NCBI GenBank assembly: GCA_045600045.1
Contig: JAZRXD010000089.1
Location: forward strand, 1-64,000
DNA: 64,000 nucleotides
Origin: UBA1715 sp045600045
GTDB taxonomy: Bacteria > Bacteroidota > Bacteroidia > Bacteroidales > UBA1715
Direction of reading: 5' to 3'
Below the pieces are notes generated by a model that had not been told where the DNA came from, made no database searches, and was given only the letters and a program-made list of their open reading frames with translations. The translations under genes were made by a program, and so were the position numbers. Shown in pieces: positions 54,330-61,761 of the stretch. Position 1 is the first letter of the stretch; each line of letters starts with the position of its first letter.

Positions 54330-54337
54330 CAAAGATA
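54330..54337 (-). promoter_or_regulatory. -7 box immediately before the reductase start
   Basis: TATCTTTG on the minus strand ends six bases from the ATG at 54324, so the transcription start should fall on or beside the start codon. Confidence 0.45.
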
Positions 54338-54412
54338 TAAAATCGAATGTAACCAAAAGAAAAAACCTTGACACATATTCCTTTTTCGGGTACATTTATA
54401 AAAAAAATTACT

Positions 54413-57400
54413 ATGCTAAATATCTACAAAGCTTCGGCCGGTGCGGGAAAAACGTACACTCTTACGCTTGAGTACATAAAATTGCTGTTCAACGACCCAA
54501 AGAATTATCAAAAAACATTGGCGGTAACATTCACCAACAATGCTTGCGGCGAAATGAAAAACAGAATTTTGAAAGCTTTGTACGATTTGTCTTTCAAAGA
54601 AAACGCCAATTATATAGCAGAATTACAAAAAGAAAATTATAGCAAAAACGTCATCCGCGAAAAAGCAAAAAGTTTATACAAAGACATTCTTCACAACTAC
54701 TCGTTTTTCTTCGTGGAAACAATAGATTCTTTCACTCAAAAAATTATCAGAAATTTTGCGAAAGATTTGGGACTGCCTCCAAAATTCACCTTGGAACTTC
54801 GTCAAGACGAAATTTTGGAAACTATTATAAAAAATCTGCTTGTTAATTCCATTGACAACGAGGAACTCCACCAAATCTTGGTGAATTTTGCTTTCGACGA
54901 CATTGAAGAAAACAAATCAACCGACATAAAAACAGAGATAAAAAAAGAAAGCAACAAATTCTTTAACGAGCTGTATCAGGAAATCACAAACGTAAATCCA
55001 GAATCGGCCATAAACACCAAGCAATTACAAAACTTTTTCGAAAGTTTAGAAGAAAAAATCAACAACTACCAAAATGATATTTCGACAAAAGCAACTCTAG
55101 CTCTTGATTTTATTGACAAAGCTGGTTTAACAATAGAAAACGATTTCAAAGGAAAATCCCGAAGTCCTTTATTGGTGCTACGGAAATTAGGGAACAAAGA
55201 TTTCGGGAAACCATTAAAACCGACCGTTTGTGAATTGGACGAGGTTCTCAGCAAAGAAAAAACTTTTGAAATCACAAATCTATACATGCCTAACTTCGTA
55301 GCGATTTTACAAGAAATTGCCGACAGAACTAATCCCCAAAACGACGAAAGAAAAGAAATACGAACCGCCGAAGAATTGTTGAAACACAAACAAGGAATTA
55401 TTTTATCGCAATACATTCAGCAAGAACTTGATACGTATTGCAAAAACGAAAACACGTTTTTCCTTGCTTTTGCCAACAAATTTCTAAAAACAATAATCAA
55501 CGACAACGATACGCCTTTCGTGTACGAAAAAATCGGTCAATTCATAGAAAACATTATGATTGACGAATTTCAAGACACGTCGAAAATGCAATGGGACAAC
55601 TTTAAACCAATTGTCAGCAATCTTTTGGGATTGTCGAAAGATGCTTTGATAATTGGCGATGTGAAACAATCAATCTACCGTTTCCGCAATGGAGATTGGA
55701 AATTGTTGCACACATTGGATTCCGACAAAGAACTTTCACGCTATGTCAATCAAAAGTCTATTGACAAGAATTACAGAAGTTTACGAAACATCGTTGAATT
55801 CAACAATCAATTTTTTAAAGCATATTCAAAATTTGTAGAAGAAAAATTCAACAACAAATACGAGACAAATCGCGACACGATACAAAAAATCTACGAGAAC
55901 TGTCATCAAGATGTAGCAAAAGAAGACGGCGGTTGCGTTGAAGTGAACATTATCAACGCGAATTGCGAAATGAACAGCAACGACGCACAAATTGAAGTTC
56001 AGGAAAAGGTATTGGAAAAAGTCGTCTATCTTTTGAGAAACGGACGAAAAGCAGAAGACATTGTTTTTCTATGCTATGAAAATGATGAAATCAGCGAGCT
56101 GGTGAACTTTTTCAACAAGAAGAAAAACGATGAACAATACGCTGATATAAAAGACGCTTTTTCTATTATGAGTAAAGAAGCGCTTGCGTTGAACAAATCT
56201 TTGTCAATTCAATTTATAACAACGTATTTGCAACGAATGACAACTACAAGCAACAGCGACGCAACATTTCTCAATTCATTTTTAGATTACGCTTATTCAT
56301 CGCTGCATACAGGAAAACAACGTCCCGATGCAGAAATTTCACACAACATGTCGCTGTTTGAAACATGCGAGGAAATTATAGAAAAATTTGAATTGGCTTT
56401 GCCAACAGAAGTTCCGTTTTTGACTGATTTTCAAAACATTGTGTACAATTATTCCAAGAACAACAACACAAGCATAACACATTTTTTGGAACATTGGAAC
56501 GAAATAAAAGACAAGACCTATCTACAACAAATACAAACAAGCGGTTGCATGAGCGCATCAACCGTTCATAAATCCAAAGGACTTGAATATCCTGTTGTAA
56601 TCATGCCACAATTCTCAAAAAAACCTAGGCGAACGATTTCTGCTTTGTACAAAACAAACATTGAAGAACTTCCAATCGTTAGTTTGAGTGGCGACCTAAG
56701 CGATACAACAATAAAAGATGAATACATCAACGAATTATTCAACAACGAAATCGATAATTTGAACGCGCTTTACGTTGCTTGTACTCGTCCACGCGAAGAA
56801 TTGTACATTTTTGACAAATGCACAAAAAACGACAAAGCCGCTTTGGAAATTTTTGAAACGATTCTAACACAGATAAACAATGACGGAACGGACAATTTTA
56901 TCTTCACATTAGGGAAACCAAAACCGTCACAGGAAAAAGAAGACGTAAAAGCGTGCAATATCACAATGTATCCAATTGCAACTATCGAAGAAGGTGAAAC
57001 TACAAACGCTAAACTTCTTCCCGACAAAAATGCCCGACAATTCATTGAAAGACTTGACCAATCACAAAACGAACGTGAACATGGCTTATTAATGCACAAA
57101 ATTTTGGAACACATCATTACAATTGACGACGTTGACAAATATGTCAACCAATATTGTCCACCAGAATTATTCTCAGTTGAAGAAAAAGCAGGATTAGCAC
57201 AAGAATTGAAAACGAAATTGAACAATCCAAGAATAATTCATTGGTTCGACAAATCTTGGGATTCAGTTCTAACCGAGCAACCGATTCTTCAACAAAACGG
57301 AGAAGAAAAACGCCCCGACCGAATGCTTATTAAAGGAAAAGATGTGACAATCATTGATTACAAATTCACGAAAGAACAACCAGAAAGCCATATAAAACAA

Positions 57401-57493
57401 GTGCGAGAATACATGAATATTCTCGCACAAATGGGATATAATCCTAAAGGATTTGTTTGGTACGTTGAACTTGACGACATTAAAACTGTCTAA
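54413..57493 (+). CDS. AddA/RecB-like UvrD helicase with nuclease domain
   Basis: This 1026-residue cytoplasmic enzyme is of the AddAB/RecBCD repair type. Helicase motifs in order: I ASAGAGKTYTL (about 7-17), Ia VTFTNNACGEMKNRI, II IDEFQDTSKMQW, III GDVKQSIYRFRNGD, IV NYRSLRNIV, V ASTVHKSKGLEYPVVIM and VI LYVACTRPREELYIF. A C-terminal PD-(D/E)XK nuclease follows, with HGLLMHKILEHI and RPDRMLIKGKDVTIIDYKF. It processes double-strand ends for recombination. The start MLNIYKASAG at 54413 was chosen over an upstream codon because it matches family N-termini. The partner AddB-like subunit is not seen here. Its stop overlaps that of the acyl-CoA ligase gene by four bases. Confidence 0.92.
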   Translation: MLNIYKASAGAGKTYTLTLEYIKLLFNDPKNYQKTLAVTFTNNACGEMKNRILKALYDLSFKENANYIAELQKENYSKNVIREKAKSLYKDILHNYSFFFVETIDSFTQKIIRNFAKDLGLPPKFTLELRQDEILETIIKNLLVNSIDNEELHQILVNFAFDDIEENKSTDIKTEIKKESNKFFNELYQEITNVNPESAINTKQLQNFFESLEEKINNYQNDISTKATLALDFIDKAGLTIENDFKGKSRSPLLVLRKLGNKDFGKPLKPTVCELDEVLSKEKTFEITNLYMPNFVAILQEIADRTNPQNDERKEIRTAEELLKHKQGIILSQYIQQELDTYCKNENTFFLAFANKFLKTIINDNDTPFVYEKIGQFIENIMIDEFQDTSKMQWDNFKPIVSNLLGLSKDALIIGDVKQSIYRFRNGDWKLLHTLDSDKELSRYVNQKSIDKNYRSLRNIVEFNNQFFKAYSKFVEEKFNNKYETNRDTIQKIYENCHQDVAKEDGGCVEVNIINANCEMNSNDAQIEVQEKVLEKVVYLLRNGRKAEDIVFLCYENDEISELVNFFNKKKNDEQYADIKDAFSIMSKEALALNKSLSIQFITTYLQRMTTTSNSDATFLNSFLDYAYSSLHTGKQRPDAEISHNMSLFETCEEIIEKFELALPTEVPFLTDFQNIVYNYSKNNNTSITHFLEHWNEIKDKTYLQQIQTSGCMSASTVHKSKGLEYPVVIMPQFSKKPRRTISALYKTNIEELPIVSLSGDLSDTTIKDEYINELFNNEIDNLNALYVACTRPREELYIFDKCTKNDKAALEIFETILTQINNDGTDNFIFTLGKPKPSQEKEDVKACNITMYPIATIEEGETTNAKLLPDKNARQFIERLDQSQNEREHGLLMHKILEHIITIDDVDKYVNQYCPPELFSVEEKAGLAQELKTKLNNPRIIHWFDKSWDSVLTEQPILQQNGEEKRPDRMLIKGKDVTIIDYKFTKEQPESHIKQVREYMNILAQMGYNPKGFVWYVELDDIKTV

Positions 57494-59298
57494 GCGAACA
57501 ACTTTTCAAGATTTTCCTTGTATTGTTTTTCAACAACTTTTCTCTTTACCTTCAACGTTGGAGTTAAAATTCCATTGACAATATTCCATTCTTCAGGAAC
57601 GAGTTCAAATTTCTTAATTTGTTCTGTATCACCAAATTGAAGATTGTATTTATCAAATTCACGTTTAAAACGAGCAATAATTGTTTTGTCTTTCACCATT
57701 TCAACCGGCGTAGTGTAAACAACATCGTGACGCGAGCACCACAATTTTAAAAACTCAAAATTCGGAGAGACAATGGCAACAGGAAATTTTTGATTTTCAC
57801 CAAAAACGACTATATTTTCAATGAATGGCGACAAGCCGAATGTACTTTCCAACGTTTGCGGATTCACATATTTACCAAAAGCCGTTTTAAATAACGATTT
57901 AATACGACCTGTTAAAACTAATTGACCACGCTCAGTAAACTTGCCTAAATCGCCTGTATGGAACCAACCATCTTTGTCTATAACTTCGGCAGTTAATTCT
58001 GGAGCTTTGTAATATCCCAACATTATATTATCGCCACGACAAATAACTTCGCCAGTTTCAGCAATTTTCACCTCAACACCAGGTTGTGGGAAACCAACCG
58101 TTCCTGCTTCACGCGCATATTTTCCACGTTGGCTTACAGCAATCACAGGAGAAGTTTCTGTCAATCCATAACCTTCGAAAACCGGCATTCCAATCGCTGA
58201 AAAGAATGAAACCAAATGATTTGGAATTGCAGCTGAACCAGAAACAACTATATCAAAATCGCCGCCTATATTTTCTGCAATTTTATTCAAAACCAATTTA
58301 CGGGCTATTGCACATTTTATATTGTAAAATGTTGATCTATCGCAATCATCTATCTTATACACCTTTGCGACATTGATTGCCCAATAAAACAATTTCTTTT
58401 TGAAACCCGACAATTTTTTCCCGCTATCATAAATCTTGTCATAGAATTTCTCTAAAATTCTTGGAACCGCCGACATCATTGTTGGAACAACTTCTTTAAT
58501 ATTTTCAGCAATTGTTCCTAAATTTTGAACGTAATAAACCGACATTCCTAAATATTGGTACATAAACACCAAAGTTCTTTCATATACGTGGCACAACGGC
58601 AAGAAACTCAACGCTCTGTTTGACCAAGCCGACGGAGTAACACGTAATCCTAATATTTGAGAAATAAAATTTTTATGCGATAGCATAACTCCTTTTGGCG
58701 TTCCTGTTGTTCCCGAAGTATAAACCATTGAAGCACAATCGTCTGATTGTACAGCGTCTTTGCGTTTTTGCAATGCTTCAGGATTTTGGTTTTGTTTTCC
58801 CAATTCTATCAATTGATCAAAATATGGATATTCTTTTCTATCTATAAAAGTATAAAAATGTTTTAAAGCTTCAGGCAATTCAGCCTTCACTGCATTGATT
58901 TTCTTCATCACTTCGGCACCCTCCATAAACACAACTTTTGCCTCGCAATGATTCAAAATATATTTGTAATCAGTTTCGCTAATTGTTGGATACACAGGAA
59001 CCGTTACCGCACCGATTTGCATAATTCCCATATCAAGCATATTCCATTCAGGACGATTGGAAGCGACAATTGCAACTTTATCGCCTGCCTGAACTCCCAA
59101 TGCCATCAAGGCGTAACTAATATTATTTGCGTATTCTTTATATTCTTGAGGTGAATAAGTAATCCACTTTCCTGTTTGTTTTCCAGCTATTGCGATTGTT
59201 TGATCTGGATAATTTGATTCATAATTATCAAGAATATCAAACAATCTTGTTGAAGTTTTAATGTTTGTAAAATCTCTCGGAACAAATTTATGTGCCAT
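57490..59298 (-). CDS. Long-chain fatty acid-CoA ligase
   Basis: This 602-residue AMP-forming synthetase joins long-chain fatty acids to CoA using ATP. It has the P-loop-like motif VYTSGTTGTPKGVMLSHKN, LPLCHVYERTL, FEGYGLTETSPVIA, and a hinge/adenylate motif in GWFHTGDLGKF followed by VLTGRIKSLFKTAFGKYVNP. The sequence resembles the FAA/ACSL subgroup common in Bacteroidota. The start MAHKFVPRDF at 59298 is preferred over one eight codons upstream. It ends four bases into the convergent helicase gene stop. Confidence 0.93.
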   Translation of the reverse strand: MAHKFVPRDFTNIKTSTRLFDILDNYESNYPDQTIAIAGKQTGKWITYSPQEYKEYANNISYALMALGVQAGDKVAIVASNRPEWNMLDMGIMQIGAVTVPVYPTISETDYKYILNHCEAKVVFMEGAEVMKKINAVKAELPEALKHFYTFIDRKEYPYFDQLIELGKQNQNPEALQKRKDAVQSDDCASMVYTSGTTGTPKGVMLSHKNFISQILGLRVTPSAWSNRALSFLPLCHVYERTLVFMYQYLGMSVYYVQNLGTIAENIKEVVPTMMSAVPRILEKFYDKIYDSGKKLSGFKKKLFYWAINVAKVYKIDDCDRSTFYNIKCAIARKLVLNKIAENIGGDFDIVVSGSAAIPNHLVSFFSAIGMPVFEGYGLTETSPVIAVSQRGKYAREAGTVGFPQPGVEVKIAETGEVICRGDNIMLGYYKAPELTAEVIDKDGWFHTGDLGKFTERGQLVLTGRIKSLFKTAFGKYVNPQTLESTFGLSPFIENIVVFGENQKFPVAIVSPNFEFLKLWCSRHDVVYTTPVEMVKDKTIIARFKREFDKYNLQFGDTEQIKKFELVPEEWNIVNGILTPTLKVKRKVVEKQYKENLEKLFA

Positions 59299-59548
59299 AT
59301 TTTTAAATTTTATTTTTGGCAAAAGTCGGAGGATTTTTTTTATTGGTCAAAAAAATGGTATATGCACCCTACCAAATACGTATTTTTCGATATTTCGGTG
59401 TAAAAACCTCATTTAAGGGGTGAAATTTCCGAAAACAAAGTACCGTTTTTTCGTCCCTAAGCCATATTCCATATAGTTTAGCAAAAGAAAAACCACGAAA
59501 CGTATTAACATTTCGAGAAATACAAAATCATTTCAAATAGAATTCGAT
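59299..59548. other. 250-bp intergenic region
   Basis: This AT-rich stretch lies upstream of the acyl-CoA ligase and downstream of the thioesterase. I see no convincing hairpin, -7 box match or RNA gene in it. Confidence 0.5.
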
Positions 59549-59938
59549 TTATTGCAAATGTGCTTCCAAATCAGCTCTCATTTGTCCAACAATAGGAACC
59601 GATTTTTGATTTTTGAAATCAAAATGAACGATAACATTTTTTGATTTTGCACAAAGATTTCCATCTTGCCACAATTCCTGCGTCACGTCAAACGAAGAAT
59701 TACCCATTCGACTAATCCATGTCTTAATTTCGACTGAACTGTGAAAAAATATCTGTTTCAAATAATCAACCTCCATGTGTGCCAAAATCAAATTCCATTT
59801 GGAAAAATCCATAGTAGGATTCAAAATTCTAAACAACGGAGTTCGAGCTTCTTCAAACCAACATGGCAGAACCGTGTTATTTATATGCCCCAACGCATCG
59901 GTATCGGCAACTCGAGGTGTAATAGTGTACGAAAACAT
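59549..59938 (-). CDS. Acyl-CoA thioesterase (4HBT hotdog fold)
   Basis: This 129-residue cytoplasmic enzyme hydrolyses acyl thioesters. The active-site region is VADTDALGHINNTVLPCWFE, with Asp and the GHINN segment of the 4-hydroxybenzoyl-CoA-thioesterase family, followed by a central helix and a sheet with HMEVDYLKQIFFHSSVEI. Chain-length preference is not evident. It starts 11 bases after the DUF4836 lipoprotein gene and may share its transcript; the acyl-CoA ligase lies further downstream. Confidence 0.9.
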   Translation of the reverse strand: MFSYTITPRVADTDALGHINNTVLPCWFEEARTPLFRILNPTMDFSKWNLILAHMEVDYLKQIFFHSSVEIKTWISRMGNSSFDVTQELWQDGNLCAKSKNVIVHFDFKNQKSVPIVGQMRADLEAHLQ

Positions 59939-59949
59939 AATTTTATTTA

Positions 59950-61608
59950 TTATGGCAAAACTACTTCCATCAATTCATTCAATTGATAAAAGCTATTTTT
60001 AGTTGTATCCTGAAAATCCACAACTATATTACCTTGATAGGAATCGGTTATGGTCATTTCCGCAGATTTTACAATTGACGAATAAGTTTCCAACAATGGC
60101 AAAACGGCCATTTTCGACAAATATTCGCGAGCTTGTGGAGGATAATTTTTAATCGTAAAATCAGCATAATGATAAGAAGCTTTCCCGTGAGCTTTTTCAA
60201 CCAACCGAGAAACAGTTTCGCCTGTCGCATTACTTTCTATTGCCGTCCCCGCCAAAATATTTTTTGCATAATCAATATCAGTTGTGCAAATCAAAGCTTC
60301 GTTTGTACAAGCCACAAATGCCGGGAAACCCATAAAATGAGAAAAATCAAACAATCTAGGTTCAACCTGAACACAAATCTCTTTGGTTATATGACTCAAA
60401 ACCATATTCGGAATATCACTATTATTCAAAGACAAAGCCATCACACAATGAGGGAACGTTGTTTTTTGTTCGTGTTGAAGATGTTTCCACAAAAGTCCAG
60501 AACCTTTATATTCGTATTTTTGTACGAATTCCATTGTTCGAACTTTTTCCAACGTAATGTCATACAATGAAAACACGCAATTTCCAGAAAATGATTTTGC
60601 AAAATCCTCGATTGTCAAATCCAATTTCGCCAACTCCTCTTCAATATATTTTACATATCCCGAACCTTTCAATTGAGAAAGCAAACGTTCCGGATTGATT
60701 GCTAAAGTTGCAAGCCACAAAGTGTTTTGAGGCAACACACCACAAATCTTATTGTCAAAATCCGTTGTTGTAAATTTATTATTTTTCCAAAAACGCTTAA
60801 ATGCACGGCTTGGCGTACAACTTAACGAGGCTTTTATTTGTTTGTCGAATTCAACATTTATATGAATATAATTGTCTCTCAATGCATCTTCAGGAATATT
60901 TCTCAACGTCAAGAATTCCGGCAATTTTGAATACCACAACAAGTAACAATCAATCATTTCGGATGTAGAGAACCACAAACCAATATCATCTTTCACATTT
61001 AAAAATTCCACGAAATCTTTATTCGATGACAAGTTTTTAGCCTTTTTCGAAAAAATATTGTTCACACACTCAACAATTCCTTGAGTATGTATCGTTGAAC
61101 AACCAAACACGGCAATTTCGTCGTTATAGGCGACCCACGAAAATCTATCGTTTCTGTTGATGTAGCAAACACAATTATCAACGCCCTCCAACAAGCTATA
61201 ATTTTCGCTCATTACCGAACGAATATAAGCCGAAAAATCCGCAGAATCCTTCAACATTACCGACATACATTTATAGGCATTTTTGAATTCTTGCGAAGGA
61301 AGCAAATACGCCATAATTGTATTTTCCAAATCCATTCCTGTTTTGCTGGAATCCGTAAAAAATGAATGTATCGCCAAATCCAAAGTTTCGTTTGAAAACC
61401 CGTAACTTTTAAAATAGGCAAGTAATTTTTCGGCCGATTCTGCACCTTTTGCTTCAGATTTTTGCATTACCGAAGGCATATCAACAACGATTACCGAAGC
61501 GGCAGATTTGGGAATATATTCAACTTGCTTTGGAGCCTTTGTACATGCGGAAAACGCCGTAGTTATTACTAATAGCAATAGACCAAGCTGGACTTTTTTC
61601 AATTTCAT
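59950..61608 (-). CDS. DUF4836 family lipoprotein
   Basis: This 552-residue predicted lipoprotein has a signal with lipobox TAFSAC followed by TKAPKQVEYIPKSAASVIVVD. The IP..A..V...D opening and length near 520-550 are typical of DUF4836, a Bacteroidota family of large cell-envelope lipoproteins of unknown role. The body has alternating helices and strands with no enzyme motif (for example YCYLLWYSKLPEFL-like helices are absent from known enzymes). A TACATTTG -7 box lies 18 bases upstream of the start. It is followed 11 bases on by the thioesterase gene. Confidence 0.78.
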   Translation of the reverse strand: MKLKKVQLGLLLLVITTAFSACTKAPKQVEYIPKSAASVIVVDMPSVMQKSEAKGAESAEKLLAYFKSYGFSNETLDLAIHSFFTDSSKTGMDLENTIMAYLLPSQEFKNAYKCMSVMLKDSADFSAYIRSVMSENYSLLEGVDNCVCYINRNDRFSWVAYNDEIAVFGCSTIHTQGIVECVNNIFSKKAKNLSSNKDFVEFLNVKDDIGLWFSTSEMIDCYLLWYSKLPEFLTLRNIPEDALRDNYIHINVEFDKQIKASLSCTPSRAFKRFWKNNKFTTTDFDNKICGVLPQNTLWLATLAINPERLLSQLKGSGYVKYIEEELAKLDLTIEDFAKSFSGNCVFSLYDITLEKVRTMEFVQKYEYKGSGLLWKHLQHEQKTTFPHCVMALSLNNSDIPNMVLSHITKEICVQVEPRLFDFSHFMGFPAFVACTNEALICTTDIDYAKNILAGTAIESNATGETVSRLVEKAHGKASYHYADFTIKNYPPQAREYLSKMAVLPLLETYSSIVKSAEMTITDSYQGNIVVDFQDTTKNSFYQLNELMEVVLP

Positions 61609-61626
61609 ACCTCTGATTTATTTTCA

Positions 61627-61634
61627 CAAATGTA
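61627..61634 (-). promoter_or_regulatory. -7 box of the DUF4836-thioesterase unit
   Basis: TACATTTG on the minus strand lies 18 bases upstream of the ATG at 61608. Confidence 0.5.
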
Positions 61635-61761
61635 GAAAAAAGACAAATAAAATCCTTCCATAAAAACAACAAATTACAACTCCAAAACTTAATTCTAAAA
61701 AACTTTATCGGAGTAAAAATTTTTCCTAAAAATTCGTTATTTTCGTACGATTAGATTTTCA

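Noticed and set aside
59299..59548. Possible RNA gene in the 250-bp gap
   Set aside because: Only short imperfect pairings such as ATTTC with GAAAT are present; nothing resembles a known RNA.
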